Source: Penelope pileata
Lineage: Eukaryota > Chordata > Aves > Galliformes > Cracidae
Length of the DNA: 64,000 nt
Direction of reading: 5' to 3'
Assembly: GCA_013396635.1 (NCBI GenBank)
Contig: WBMW01005542.1
Coordinates: 3,799,601-3,863,600, forward strand
A model generated the notes under the pieces. The model was not told the origin of the DNA. It made no database searches and saw only the letters and a list, made by a program, of their open reading frames with translations. Positions 1 through 13,567 of this stretch are shown here, piece after piece. A program made the position numbers and the translations under genes. The number at the start of each line of letters is the position of its first letter. Positions within the stretch are counted from its first letter, which is position 1.

Positions 1-371
1 GGCCCGACAGCGTGGCCCCATTTCTGCTGCCCCCCAGGGCAGCCGTACAACACAGACCTGAGGCAGGTACTGCTCCTGAGGGTTTGAAAGAACAGAACAA
101 ACAGATCTCCTGGGGCTGTTAAGAAGTACTATATTTCAGGCCACACAACTTTTTTTTTTTTTTTCCCAAAGTGGAAAAATTAAAAAGTCACTATATTCTT
201 TTTTTTTTCCCCCCAAATGTTGAGTTATTAGTACTACTTTAGTAAAGAAAAACCTCTTTGGAACGCTATCCAGAAATTCTTATTTTTATTCTGTCTAAAA
301 CAAAACCAGTTTCGGGAACAAAACAGACTCTCCTCTCCTAAAGGAACACTGTCAGCCTAAAATCTAACCAA
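1..371. other. non-coding, T-tract-rich stretch
   Basis: No exon or gene is visible. The stretch holds two homopolymer T runs (150-164, 15 T; 199-208, 10 T, followed by C's) in AT-rich DNA. Such runs are common in vertebrate introns and intergenic DNA. No transposon boundary is recognisable. Confidence 0.5.
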
Positions 372-547
372 AAGGAATCCCAGGATGGCTGAGGCTGGCA
401 GGACCTCTGTGCCCAACCTGGCCCACCCCAGCTCCAGGAGGGACACCCAGAGCAGGGGGCCCAGGCCCACGTCCTGAAGATCCCCAGGGAGGAGACCCCA
501 GAGCCTCTCTGGGAGTCTCCCCCCCCAGAGGGAGCAGCACCTCGGAC
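372..547 (-). repeat. CR1-like LINE 3' fragment, diverged
   Basis: The plus strand reads like the reverse complement of a CR1 3' end: a degraded 'gaatcc caggatggctgaggctgg' start, then the 'ccaacc...agcagggg...cccaggcccacgtcc' block and the 'ccagagcctctctggg' block that corresponds to 'ccacaacctctctgggcaacc' in better copies. It lacks the crisp terminal repeat and is much more diverged than the copies at 18.7, 25.0 and 47.5 kb, so it is probably old. The right boundary is approximate. Confidence 0.65.
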
Positions 548-554
548 GCTTTAC

Positions 555-596
555 CTGCTTCTGTTCTCAAAACAAGATTCAACATCTTTACAGCCA
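555..596 (-). other. candidate 42-nt micro-exon (weak)
   Basis: On the minus strand a 42-base open segment is followed by a good donor (GCAG|gtaaag). It is preceded by an AG acceptor whose upstream tract is purine-rich and therefore poor. One frame reads AVKMLNLVLRTEA with phase 1 at both ends. It lies next to the CR1 fragment. The segment is very short, no homologue is recognised, and it may well be chance. Confidence 0.1.
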
Positions 597-2272
597 CTGT
601 TTCTCTTTAAACAGATTAAGTCATCCCACTAAAGGGAAGACATTCCCTAAAGGGAAAACGGTGAAACTGAAAAAATTGTGCAATGATGGCAAAAATAAAC
701 ATTTTCCTGTCTAGGATCTTGACATTCTATCACAGATATTGCTCACGGTTGGTAGCGTCTGAAATATACTACAGGTGCACAAATCCTACAGCCTACTGCT
801 TTTGATAGATTGCATTTGTAGGTCTAGAAGTGCAAGAATAACCTCAGAAGCATTATTATACCTACATACTCAGTACCATTTGTACATTCACACTGATACG
901 ACCAGGACAGTGGAAAATGCCATCCATCCTCACCAAGCCAGGAAAACCCATGAAGGACAGGAACAGAAATCAAAACATTTATTTCAAGCAAGGTGGTGCT
1001 GCATTGTTGGCTTCTGTTGTTTTGTTTTGCTTTTCTGTTTTGTGCGCCTTTGTTGTGTTTTTTTTCTAATAAAGTAGGAAGTAAACACAGTAACCCAGCC
1101 AAGTGTATGACTATGAGCCGCCCCCCCTCCCTTTCTCTGGAGAGGAAAGAACACGTATTACAGCGTCGCTGCCACGTCCAACAGATGCACGAAATCAAGA
1201 AAGAGCAGCTCTGGTGATGAACCGGTTGCACTTTTTTTTAAATAAGCAGATTCTCCCATGCTCTAAAGAAGCCACCAAGCCCTCTAGTTCTCTTTGTGCA
1301 ATAGAGTCCACTAAGCAGTCTCTCAGAAGCAGCAGATCCCTCTCCTAAAGAAAGGCTGAAATTCTGTCAGGACTTTTGAACAGAGAAGTTGCCAGCTATT
1401 TTGAGACAATCACCGATTGCCCTCTCTAGATTTAAGTGCACGAAGTCAGTTGTAAAAGCCATACTTGTCCCTATCTAGTAATTTTGGATCGCCATTTTAG
1501 TGGCATTTGAAGATGACTGCTTAAAAGACTCAGCAGATCATTTCTTACAGGGAAAAATGAAGACAAACCTTATAATGCTAATTGCAGTCGGAGCTGAGCA
1601 GAATCACAAACGCCTTACTAGCGCAATACGGAGCCCTGGCCAGCTCTCACGCTGCCCAGCCCAGCACAGCATCTGCATATTTTTGCTGACAGAGGAAGGA
1701 AAAAAGTATTTCATTCTGTACAGCAGGAGAACACAATGCCTGCATTATTCCAGGAACAATGAGCCCATATGGAAGAGATACGCTGCGTGAAAAGTCAAGT
1801 TGTGAAATCAAAAGACTTAAAAGGAGCCGAGATGCACAATGAGGATGATGGATATCAGTAACCTGACTGAGCAGCAGCACTCATCCCAAGCTCTGCACCA
1901 CTCTCCCTGACCCGTATAAAGAAGCAACGCGTATGGGCAAAGGGATTAACACACACACACACAATTCCTAAAAATGTAAGTTCACCACTGTCCTTAACAC
2001 TTCCTCAAAAGCACTTACAGACTACAGAAAAAACATGTCTTTGGCTCCCTGCCATGCCTAGAACCCGACCACAAATCAGGATTCCAGCAGTTCTTTGCAT
2101 TCTCCTCATGCCACAGACTACCACAAGACAACCTTCCACCCCACAAAACACCTTCTAATCTGAAGACTTCCAAAAACACAAATGCCATTTATAGACATCA
2201 CTCACCAAGCTCAGCACTTATCTGTCTGTTCCTTCAGTCATGTCTCCTCAAAAGTTTGCTGGGGAACCCTAC
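597..2272. other. non-coding stretch, probably intronic
   Basis: No supported exon. Open frames here (for example around 824-1231 minus and 775-1077 plus) are low-complexity, rich in Cys/Phe or Ser, overlap each other on both strands and look random. The stretch contains a short AC microsatellite (1949-1963). A weak minus donor (gtaagg) near 1615 has no convincing partner acceptor. Confidence 0.4.
1949..1963. repeat. (AC)n microsatellite, 7.5 units
   Basis: Perfect AC dinucleotide run seen directly. It is too short to be very polymorphic. Confidence 0.85.
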
Positions 2273-2320
2273 CTTCACGAAGATCCAGTTGATTCCCTCT
2301 TACAATTTGTGTTGGCCATG
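2273..2320 (-). other. candidate 48-nt coding exon
   Basis: On the minus strand the segment is bounded by an acceptor (tagcattttcttaaggcag|) and a donor (GTGAAG|gtaggg). Only one of the three frames is open throughout; it reads WPTQIVRGNQLDLRE with phase 1 at both ends. It lies on the strand that the left arm's base-composition skew suggests is transcribed. No family is recognised, and a 15-codon open frame is not significant alone. Confidence 0.13.
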
Positions 2321-5300
2321 CTGCCTTAAGAAAATGCTACTGCTAACCGGATAATGGAAGAGGAGGGAAAGGAAAGGAGAAAATCTCGCACACTGAGAAG
2401 TTTTCTACTTGAAGGTGACTTAAAAATATCTTCTGGTATAGTTCTCTGCAATGTAACCTTAGCATCTCAAGAAATGCTCTACAACAGCCAAGTTCAACCC
2501 TACTGAATTTGCAAGAAAAGAGTGATGAAGTCCTAATTCCCCAGGCTAACTTCTGCAGACGACTGATGTCCTCCGTTCCTAACTCCTCCCAACACAGAGA
2601 CACAAGCTCAGCACGCTGCCTGCCCTTCCACCACGCGTACAACCCAGCACACAGCAGCCACCAACAAGGCATTCCCAGCCAGCAGTGCAGGTAGCTTTGC
2701 AAAGCGAGGGCAGGCTTGAATATTCATGTAGGAAAGGACAAAACACCATAAACACAGATGCTGTGTAGATGCAGCTACAACATCACTAAAGCTCTTAAAT
2801 ACTCCCTCACGTCACTGGTGCTCGAATTACAAATTTTTACTTTTCCTGTTGCAAATGAACACCATCTTAGGTATTTGCTCCTCCTGGCCATTTAACCAAG
2901 CATCAGCTTCATGCTGGTATACAGAAAGCTATTTCTTGATCAGAACTGATTAAGAACAGCTTCCTTGGACACCTGTAACCCCCCCCAACACCCACGCCCT
3001 GTAGCTGTTCTGCGAGAGGCCCTCCCTCAACTTGCAGAAAGTTGTAGCAAAAAAGCCCAGAGCTCAAAGGTCACCCCCTGGCAACGCACCTACAGACGGG
3101 AGGCCCGCCTCTGCCTCCCTCTTCCAGTAAGGATTTCCTGTTGTCATCTCTCAGTATCCTGGAATTCCTGTTCATGATGTTCTTTATGTATAGGTACATG
3201 TAAACATCTAAAGTAGGCATCAGAAAAACAGGCTTTCAGTTTTGTTTACTCCACAGTGTAAAAACTATGAAAATAAAACGGAATAAAATGTAACATGTAC
3301 ACAAAAGCTTAAGCTACTGTGTTAAATGTCAGTGCACAGATTTTCAAATAACAATGAAGTTTATGGCTCCACGAGGCATTCCTTACATGTCATTTCATTC
3401 TGTAATAGTTTTTAAATTGGGGGGAAAAAAGGAGCATTTTTGTCTCATGACTTCTGAAAGAATCCACCCCTGCTTCCTTTGAAGGTGTTCACCCAGAAGT
3501 CCAGCAGCATGGAGAGTTAAAACAGAGCGAGGAACAGCCTTCAAAGAACTTAACAGTTCCATGCATTTCCCCTCCAAAACTACAATAAATAGCAACACAT
3601 TTGCCATTCAATGTTTACAGGACTGTAAAGATACTTTGTTCAGTTTGTGGGGGTTTTCTGGATGCCTTCTAACTTTGATTTCTAAGAAAAAGTAAACTTA
3701 CAGAGTTACTATTATTTGGATTAAACTACTAAGATTATTAGATGTAGGGTAACAAATTTGCATCAGAAAATTTCTCAAGCTTTTAAGAAGTTCCCAGGCC
3801 TAGAGAAACTTAGGTTTACAAACACAGTGATTTCTTGCAGTATACCAGAAGAGAAAAATACAAAGTCGAAGTGACCTAAATAATTCATTCACCTCAAACT
3901 GAGCTGGGCCAGAACTACTTCAAGCCTATACTAATGTAGATTTTATTTCTCTGTGGCTTTCTCTTTTTCAAGAAGAGGGCACTGGTATGGTACTCTACAT
4001 TTTACACAACTGACCTAAGCAGGCAGTGATTCTGATCTTTCAGACGCCCGTGCAGGAAGATACCTTCACGCTCACGCCCTCGCCCACCACACGCGAGGCC
4101 TCGCTTCAAGCACAAAGACCGTTCATTGCTCAAGTTACCAGAGCTGCTCCTATTACTCGCAGATCGTTTTCCAAGTGCAAATTACTTCATTATTTAGTTA
4201 ATTAGGCTCTCGCTTCTCTGTACCTATGACAGACTAGCAACAGCTGCACAGAAGCCATTATTTCAGAAATAGGACTCCCAACCACATTTGGTCAAAGACA
4301 AGTTTGCCAAAACCTTTAGAAATGTCACAAGTCTCAAACATTACCTATCAACTTTAAACAAAGAGAACCATTTCAGAGAAGTAACCTCACTTGTGCCCCT
4401 CAGAGAGGCTGGGAGCTGGCCGCCCACGAGCACCGCACCAGGCGCTCACTGACATCCACGCTGCAGCGCTCAAAGGGGCCGACAAGATGGCAGCCATGCC
4501 CCCCTCGGCCCAGGGCTGATGGGTGGAACAGGAGGGCCCTTATCCCTGCACTGCAAGGAAAGGAGAGCCTCTAGGAAGAGCCAACTTGACGTAAGTAAGA
4601 GTGAGAAAAAAGGCAAATCCCTGAAGCAAGAGGACTTGCTTCAACATAGGGGAATTTCTGTAACACATGGCCAACCTGCTTTCAGAAGTCTTCTAATCAT
4701 TAGGACGGCTTAGAAATAAACAATGCCTTGTTAAAATTAAACATAAGTATATTTATGAGATACCAAAGGCAGGAAAAAGGCCAGCACCGTTCCCTGATGA
4801 CACAGGGCCTCTCTTCTCAGCCATTAACCTGCACCTCTGCTCGTCAATCACTAAAGCATGAACTCACTGTTTGTAAAACACCTTGTGACAAACATTAAAA
4901 GAGAAACATGATGGTTTCCCTTATCACCTTTAAGTGTGGGTTTATTATTCTGTATCCCAAATCATGCTGTAAAAGAATTTTGGCTTTCACAGCTACACTT
5001 ATACATTATTTAAGAAAAATAAACAAGAATAGCACTTGTGCAGCAGAGGTATTTTTGTCTCTTAAAAGCCTAAATGCTGCAGAGTTACCATCATCATCTC
5101 CCAGTTTATTTTGATTGCACTTTATTTTTCCTTATAACCCTGTGTCAATTATCTGGAAATGTTATTTTCACTTTCAGAACAAAGCCACAATTGTTTGTAA
5201 GACAATGAAGCAAGCAGACTGCGGACCCACTTGGGCTCAGAGCCCAAGACGCTCCCACTGACCAGCCACTGAAGCCAGCACACAGACAGGAGTTAAAATA

Positions 5301-8300
5301 TACAGAGTCCTGCAGAATATCAGCCAGAAGTTAGCTGATATACCGTGCTCTACTCGAAAATTCACACTGCTATGTAGCACATGACCACCCAACCCTGACA
5401 GCCAGGGCAGCCTTCAGTAGTTATGCTTCTTCCTCAGAACTGTCTGCGCAACACATCCCGGATCATGTGTCCATGACAGCTGCTGGTAGGAAAGGAAGTC
5501 CTGCAAGCTGCTCAGCTCATTGTGAAAGTCAGAGCTGCCAGCTCCAGCAGGACTGCTCCCCTCGCCCTTGCAGGGAGCACTTGTAAAGAAGAGCACGCAG
5601 TTCATGGGCCTCTCAAGTTTCAGGGTTTCGTGGTGCTTTTTGGTCACTGTCCTTTCAAATTCACAAAGAACACTCCACAATCAAACACAAGCAGCTTAGC
5701 AGAGAAACATCTTGCCCAGTAAACGATTTCTTCTGCACAGACGCAGATTATCAGCAAGGTCAGCCACGGTAAGCTGGAGGCCCACTGACTTCTTGCAAGG
5801 GCCCACAATGTACGTTTGATGACAAATGCAACACAATTCCTTAAGTTCTCACATCAATTTTCCAAACCAGCAGCATTACATCTGGATATGTCGAGCACAA
5901 TGGCTGGCCAAAACCAACAGCTCAGCAGAGACCTGTCCCAGCCTACACCTGTCGTGAGGAAGACTTAACGGGATCAACCCTCCCTTATCTATCTGAGCAG
6001 AGCAGTCACAGCCCAACCGTGCGCTCCGACCGCACACCAAGAAAAAGAAGCTGATTCTATGCACCATGGTGTGTTACTGTAAGCAAACGTACACCAAATT
6101 CAGCCAACACAAACCAGCCTTGGAAACCCTGGGGAAAAATAAAACAAAAGGGAAGAAAAACAAAACCTCACCAGAACTATTTTATTATTTTAACCATTAA
6201 AATCTTCACACTGGCACAATTTTTTCTTGCATATGTGATGGCAATTTTTTCTTTTTGTGCAATGATTAACATGCAGTTTCACTTCTGAATACTGCAGTGA
6301 TTTGTTTATATATATAGACATTGAAGTAATGTTCTAAAACATCTGGCTGGCGGGCAGTCTGGAAAGTGGAAGCAACACTAAGGGATTAAGAACTGACCAA
6401 GCTGCCCGTGCACCAAAAAGGTTTTAATCCAACGGCATTAACACTTTCGTGTTAACTTAGCACTCTTTCTGTCCATCAAGCTGATCAGAAAGTTAGCCTG
6501 TGTGAACAAATCCTTCAGCCAAAGGATGGACAAATGGCTGTCTGGAATGCCTGGGACAACAACAGCAACAGAACCACCACCCAACCACCACCTAACAGCA
6601 ACAACAGCTGAAAAACACAGAACGAACAGAAAACCCTCAAAACCACAGAAAACCAAAATCTTTCTCCCCTTAAAAGAATATACTGTCAATTCTGCTTTTA
6701 AATTCCTCATAGTCTGCAAGTGCAATCAATCTAAAAGAGCTGAGGAACTTAAATTCTGCCTTCTGAGAAGGCTCGTAAGGCATTAACAGATCCAGATACT
6801 CCATCATGCCACATTAAGAAAAACATACATGAAACAAAATAAATGAACAGCAGTATCAAAATAATTGCAAAGCATGTTTTTTTTGCTCAAAGCAAAAACT
6901 CACAGCAAGAGTTTAAGCTCTGCATTTAGTCAAAAGCAAGTATTTCCCCACTTTTTGCTCTTGAAGCTGCTGCTGAATTATGCCTCGGAATTTACTTCAG
7001 CTGCTTTTTATTCTAAACTACATACTGCAAAATAATTAGCATACATACATGGGTGAAATAATACCAGAAAGTTTTGTTTCCGCAAGCGTTACCAATACTG
7101 CGAGTGGAAAACATTGCAACACTTCTGAGGGCTTAGATCATTTCCACAGAAAAACTGCTCCAAAATGAAAATAACCAAGACTTTTGCAAATTTCCAGAAT
7201 ATGCAGATGTCATTTCAGGCCTGCAAGCATGCCTGATCAAGCAGCAATGGCCACACAACAAACTCTGAGATGCTTTTGCCTTCAAGCAAGCTTCAGAGTT
7301 TGCCCTGCTCTAAAACCAAGCCAAGCAACATGTAGCACGCTGTAAGGTGGGACAAATACCGCCGCAGTGCAATCTGAAACCCACAGCAGCAGCTCTGGAG
7401 AAGCTCGGACAGATTGCACAGCATTCCATACCCTAGAGACGGCAGCCTGGGTACAGAAGAGCTAACAGATCTCAGGCCCTGGCTCCTATTGAGTTTTAGA
7501 TGTGGCAGCAGCCAGGAGTCTGTCTGGCACTGAGGCAGAGCATTACTGAGCAGCTGACCGACAGCATCTTCCAACTGGCTTCCAGTTTTCCTCTGGTGGA
7601 GCTAACATCTATGTTCAGGGTGGGGAAGAAAAAGCAAAAAAGCACACAGACCTTGAAATATCTTTGCCTCAAAGTAAAAAGAGCTGGAAACTATTCAGGT
7701 ATTACTTTCCAATTCTCCAGTGCTATTTTATCCATTTTAGTAACAAAATGGATACGCAGATAAAGTACCAAAATCTAGCTTTAAAAGGGAGCAGGTTAAA
7801 GCAGGATTTGGGCTCTCTCTGCGAGACCAAGCCAGGCGTGCTGCTCACCATGGCATGGGATCCCTGCTGGGTCAGTTTCTGAAAGCCACCAGGAAAGCTC
7901 ACAGCAACTGAAGATGCTCTGAACAAAGTACATCCAGCCTCAGCAACAGCTTCTGTGTGCAGGTCTCGTTTGAGAGCAGTCTCTGTAAAGAGTAACTAAC
8001 CACTGTGATAAATTTAACTCAGTACGAGACTTCCAGAAAAACCCGGGCACCTGGATGAACATCCCAAGGCAGCCTACGCCAGCAGCAGCAGGTCTGTGCC
8101 AGGGGCAGGAACTACGAGTGGGGTTTCTTTACTCTGTTACGGCTGCTGCCACAACACTGGAAGTTGGCACACAGCTCCCCTGTACCAGCACAGCTGACCA
8201 CTTCTGTTTGCTGAAGAAGTGAAATCAGTGCAAAACCTTGTACAACACGCCCAGCCCCACTGCTGCCTGGCCTAGGCGTCCATTCTGCCAACAGACAAAC

Positions 8301-8658
8301 ACGAACTACGAAATGCAGCGTGGATGAATTCTGGGTCAGCGACAGCTCCAGTTCAACGGTGCAATTTTAAAAAACAGACCAAGACCAAACCAGAACGAGC
8401 AACTGAGAGAAACAGACAAAAACAAAGACAGGGAATGGTCTAGCCAGGGAAACAAAAATAATCCCTCCTGCCAGGAGCTCTGCCTCTAGCTTCCAGACAG
8501 GAAACTCTCGCTGCCTCCAGAAAAACCATCGGCGTCAGGAAGCGGCAGGAGCACCACAGAACCCATCACAGCCTGACCCAGCGCAGGGGGGAACGGGAAC
8601 AGCAGGAAGGGATGGCAGTGACGAAGCAGCTGGCCACCAAACACAGAGCTTTGCTTAC
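2321..8658. other. long non-coding stretch with two small CpG clusters
   Basis: No exon can be supported over about 6.3 kb. Frames up to about 95 codons occur but overlap on opposite strands and show no recognisable domain. Two local CpG-rich patches stand out (about 4040-4120 and 4410-4510); the second contains AAGATGGCAGCC (4484-4495), similar to a YY1 site. A CAA/ACC-rich segment lies at 6545-6610. The plus strand is A+C-rich throughout, for example 5221-5280 has 39 of 60 A or C. Confidence 0.4.
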
Positions 8659-8692
8659 CAACACCTGAGGTGGGAAGTCCAATCTTATGAGG
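8659..8692 (-). other. candidate 34-nt micro-exon
   Basis: The minus strand has a pyrimidine-rich acceptor (ctcttttccccaaagcag|) and a strong donor (GTGTTG|gtaagc). Two frames are open: LIRLDFPPQVL and PHKIGLPTSGV. The splice sites are better than average but the exon is tiny. No homology is recognised. Confidence 0.14.
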
Positions 8693-9471
8693 CTGCTTTG
8701 GGGAAAAGAGCAGAAAAGGATTCTTCCAGCTCCACCGAAATTAAAGCGATTAGAAAGAGCCTGGGCTGAAAAGATAGAGCCCATTCAGCACAGATGGGGC
8801 AAGACAAGGGGAATGATCCAGCAGCCTTTACAGACAGACTCCACCAGCATTACAAATAGTGTAAATGCTAGTTAAAAAGCACAAAGCAAGAAAAAGCTGA
8901 ACATTTGCCATTAGAAGAATACATCTGATGCTGCACCTATGCTGGAAACACAACACATGCCAACAGGAGAAGCTATTCTGCCAGCACAGTTCTACCACCT
9001 CCAGCATCACCTACTATGCCAAAAAACACGCTGTGTCAGCATGCAGCAGGGTTTCGCTGGGCTGACGCGAGTTTTTCCAAATATTTTTCCACTGGCAGCA
9101 ATGCAGCTGTAACGCGGACCCGGGGCTAAGCTGACTTTCTTCGTGCAAAAACCTGCTGCTCCAAACAGCGAGCAGTGCTAGCGTGCAAGAACACCCACCC
9201 AGCTTCAAAGACTCACTCTTGTGAAAGCTTCTGGTCCTCATTGCCCCATTAATAACCATTCCGTTGGGGAATACAGCATGCTCACTGAGCAGCTGCCGGG
9301 AAGGACAAGAGCTGTGGGCCAGGGTGTACGCGCACTATTCTCTTCACTCCATGATTTTGGGAATTAGCAAGTTACACCTCCGTGGCCAGGCCCCATCTCT
9401 GAAACACAGCTCCTGCCTTCATGTTTCTGAGGGGGGTCACAAAGCATCTTACCCCCAGTTCCCCCCTCCAA

Positions 9472-9497
9472 ACACACACCCACACACGAACACACAC
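9472..9497. repeat. imperfect (AC)n tract
   Basis: An interrupted AC-rich run (acacacacc / cacacacg / aacacacacg pattern) read directly from the sequence. Confidence 0.7.
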
Positions 9498-10267
9498 GCT
9501 CCTTCTGACAGCTCTGCCAGGACACTAGCTCGGACATCACTTTTTCTTCACACAGCATCATCTTAAAGAGCTCTTCTTACACAAGTATGGAAACACCACC
9601 AGTGAGGCCCCTTTGTGCGATGCCGTGACACATCGCCCGTTTCCAGCAACTGCAAAGATGAAGCACAACACAATTCCTAGAAAAGCCGCTGTGCTTATTT
9701 TCTCCATTACTGAAAACAGCTTAAACACTTTCTAATTATAACTTCCAGCTGTGCTATTTCAGGTTCTGAGGTAAAGCCATACTTTGTGGTTTTTACACAG
9801 TAACACTGGTACATGCCTTCAACCATAAACCCTTTTTAGTAAACCTTAAAAACAAAACAAAACCCTAAGTCAGATTAAAAAGCCTCCTCGATCACAGAAG
9901 CATCAAATCTGGTGAACTGAATTAGCACAGAAGACACTGCCTCAGGTCAAGGCTACTTGTTAACCTGAGCTTGAGATCAAGTCCTCAAATGTCAGGATGA
10001 ATTTTTCTTTAGAAAGCAGAGCAAACAGTTTGTAAAAGCTACAAAAGCTCTTGTTTATTTTTTTAAATCAGCAGCAACCCTCCAGCCTGGCTTTGACTTC
10101 TGCCGTGCTGACACCCAGCTCTGCTCTGGTCACCCCGAGCACAGCTCTCCTGAGCTCCAAGCGCATCTCAGACAAACAAACATCCTGCACTGAACCTAAC
10201 ACACAGGCTTTCATATCTGTTTCCAAGTCAAATATACAGCAGAAACAGAAGTCAGTCCTCTGCTCAC

Positions 10268-10357
10268 CTTGAAAACAAAAGGCTGCTTTCTCTGGCAGAT
10301 CACAAATCCAAACAGTGCCTTTAAGCCCCCGCCTTCTTTCGACTTGCAAGCTAATCA
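10268..10357 (-). other. candidate 90-nt exon (weak acceptor)
   Basis: A strong minus-strand donor (TTTTCAAG|gtgagc) closes a 90-base segment open in one frame, including GTVWICDLPEKAAFCFQ, with phase 1 at both ends. The upstream AG (gaaattgacag|) lacks a pyrimidine tract, which weakens the call. No domain is recognised. Confidence 0.1.
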
Positions 10358-11786
10358 CTGTCAATTTCAAATTACAGATTTTTGATCTTTCTTGCTTACA
10401 AAACCCTCAGTGTTAACAATGGGAGAAATCCTCGAGCACTGCATTTAGCCGGCTTCTGAAAAATACCTTCACTCCCAACACCGAAGAACTGTTACTGCAA
10501 ACACCACTGAAACAACTAAAAGCAGCATCCTGCAAGCCAGGCCTGTCAAGCACAAATATCTGTAAAATAATCTGAGAGATGTCTGTAATAAATAATCGTG
10601 ACTACACATAGTTCGTCATGCACGTTTTCTAAGTGCAGGAGATGGAGTGAGGATCAGACTGCGAATGGCATTCTCAGTGCTTTCTTTCCCCTGCAAACCC
10701 TGCTCCAGTTCCAAGAAGCCATCATCCACGACCAACGAGGTGACTGGATGTGCGCAATGCTGAACCTCGCCCCGGCTCTGCTGACGTCAGCCTTCCCTCC
10801 CCAGCAGATGCTCTGGAAGCAGTTACACACACAGCTCGGCAGGGACTCCAAGCAGCTCAGCGCTGGATTCCCGAATCTGGAGACAAACGCAGGAGCAGGA
10901 AGAGGGGGAGGACAGATTCAGATTTTGAGATAGAGACGATGGCTGCATCAGGCACAGCCTCCCCGTGCAGCTGGTTTATTCTCCAGGCTTCAGGTAAACT
11001 CAATGCTCCAGCCAGAGGAGGAGGGCAAAGCAGCAGAGGCGAGCACTGAGGAGGTGGCAGAGCAGTGGCTGGCATGTCCCTGTCCAGGCAGCCTGCCCCA
11101 GGCAGGAGGGCAGGCAGCAGGGCACGTGTCTTCTTCTCCCTCCTCAAATACAAAGCAGATGCCTCAAGAAAGAAACGGGCGTTTGAGTTATTCTAAAAGC
11201 TGAAAAGGGAGCCAAAGCTAACAGCCTGAAGGCTCTGCGGGTCAGTTAAGACAGGGACTCCAGAAGCAGCAGGCGGATGCTGTCCCGGTGACAGTGGCAA
11301 ACACCTCGTGCCGGCTGCCTGGGAAACACACAGCAACATTGAGAGATTCCAGACCTTACCCCCAAAGCCTTCTCTACCCACTCAGCATTTTACAGCTACC
11401 AGGGTGTCACCCCTGCTCCAGTCCCACACCAGAAGCATTTTGGATTTCTCCTCCAAGGTATGCAGTCACTCCAAACCAGCCGTGCACAGACACGAAGCCA
11501 CCTCCACTGGCAGGTCCTCAAATCCCATACATGAAAATGCACCCAGTCACCCCCAAGGGCCCAGAAGCCATCCTCCCACGTTGTTCCCAGCTACCCGCAG
11601 GCACTTACAGCCAACGGCCCCTTCCTCTGCACCATTGCTTCACCCTGACACGCAGGGCAGCCCCAGCAGAAGGCTGCAATAGCTGACACAGATTTAAAAC
11701 ATGAATTTCACAAACCTGCACACGAACGTTCAAGGATAACAACATCTAGTTTCCACAGCTCCTGCCAGCACAATTCGGTTCTTGGG

Positions 11787-11805
11787 AAAAAAAAAAAAAA
11801 AAAAA
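11787..11805. repeat. poly(A) run, 19 bases
   Basis: Nineteen consecutive A's. I looked upstream for a processed pseudogene or SINE body and saw none, so this is simple sequence rather than a supported retrocopy tail. Confidence 0.9.
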
Positions 11806-13567
11806 CACGCAGCTCCTGGGAGAAAAACGAGCGCCTAACAGGGAAACCAGACAAACCAGAGGGGACGTGGACGTTCAAATGAAAACCAAACCTGAAGAGT
11901 TTCAAGTTTCACATCACAAAGGGCAACGTCTGCTTCCAGATAAGCTGGTGACATTACCAAACATGACCCATCGTTCACTAAGCTCACTAGGAGCCCCCGT
12001 TCCAACTCGGTGGACTGTGATCTGCACAAACCTGTAGTTGCTTTCGCATCTCCCAGCAAGACCGGATCGATACAGCGTGCTCGGACACAATGCTACAAGG
12101 TTTTAGCAAACTCCAGCTATCACAGCAAGAGCCCTTCCCCTCTGTAAGCTGTAAGGATTTCTGCACAGGTATAAAACCCAGGCTCTGACCTCAAGCCAGC
12201 CCTCCCATCTGCCTATTGAAACAAACTCAACAAACGCAGTGTTGGCTTTTGAAAGGGATTTGGCTGGGAAATAGCCAGGGAAAACAAACTAAAAAACGAA
12301 CTGAGTTTCAGGAACGGAGCACTATCATCAGCTCAGTTCTTCAGGCAGCACAGAGCAGCCTCCAGCGAAGGTGAAACATCTGTGCAAGAGATCCATTATC
12401 CCCAAGTCTGCTTGGAAACGCAGGACGAAACTTCCATGGAATGAGTAAGTATCCTTGATGGCCGTTCTGCATTCAGTTTGAAACGTGCTTCTCCAGCCTC
12501 GCTGCACTGCAATATGCCTGTGGTTTCCTTCCTACAGCTAGGAAGATGAGACAAAATGAATCACGGGCTGTAACAGTGCCAGCAGGGAGAACAGAGCAGC
12601 CCCATCACTGTTACTGAGAAATGAAAGTCCTCTGTACAAACTCCAGCTGCACATCTGCTTCCACTGAACAAAAAAAAAGGATTAACTTTATTTCGCAGTG
12701 ATTCTGAAATTCCATGATTTCACCTGAGAAATAAGGTACATAAAACGTCAAAGAAGTCCTCACAGTTCAAAAGGGAGACATTTCAATCAGAACTTCTTAA
12801 CGCAAGGTATTAAAACACTAACTGTTATCATTTAGTACTTATTTAAAAGCTCCACGTCCGCTGACCAAAAGCATTTAAATACGGAACTGAAGGGGGACAA
12901 AGGATTCCTCGCTCTTTAAAATTGCACATAACTTCAGAAGGACTCTGCTGCAAACTTCCAGCCGCTTGAGGAGGATTCCTCCTCACAAGAGCAGAGCTGT
13001 CATCACGCAGCACAAGCAGATCACCGGGTAGCTGCCACAGCAGCCCCACTGCGAGAGCCGTGCCGTGTGGAAAGGCCAAAACACATTCAAAAGGGATTTT
13101 TACATCAAAACAGGCGGAGAATATGAACAACAAACACAAGCTAGGGGAAGGATGTGCCGAGCTGGCTCTGGTATGGGTCACAGCACCGTGTCTGGAAAGG
13201 AATTGTTCTGTCCCACATCACAAGGCTTCCAGGATTTACTCAGACCAGGCAAGCCTCAGCCCAAACTGAAATGCAGAGCACAGCCCTTCTACATGGTCAG
13301 GCTGACACTGCTCCACACTGGGAACATAACAGCTATGTACAAAAAGAGAGAGCTGTTTCAATGTAAATTTTCATGTAACTGGAGCAGTTTATCTGCCTGC
13401 ACTTCCCCATCAGAGTTTACAGCCGCTTCGGCTTCATTTGTGGCTTTTCAGTGGAAGAGAAAAGAGTTTGTGCCAGCAACAAGCAGCAAGTTCCTAGAAC
13501 GGAACAGCTGTCGGTGCCTGCGCCCGATCCCTCTCCTTCCTCCCGAACGCCCTCCAAACCTACTCAC

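Larger units (their letters stand above)
8693..13567. other. non-coding stretch
   Basis: Nothing firm apart from the weak exon at 10268-10357 and simple-sequence runs. The 10.6-11.7 kb part is somewhat GC-richer and carries overlapping open frames on both strands (for example 10598-10933 and 11288-11686 plus; 10857-11153 minus). Their composition (Ser/Pro/His-rich) and mutual overlap argue against coding. A TATA-like 'ggtataaaaccc' near 12168 has no associated gene. Confidence 0.35.

Noticed and set aside
11787..11805. Poly(A) run as the tail of a processed pseudogene
   Set aside because: No gene-like body or target-site duplication could be recognised beside it.
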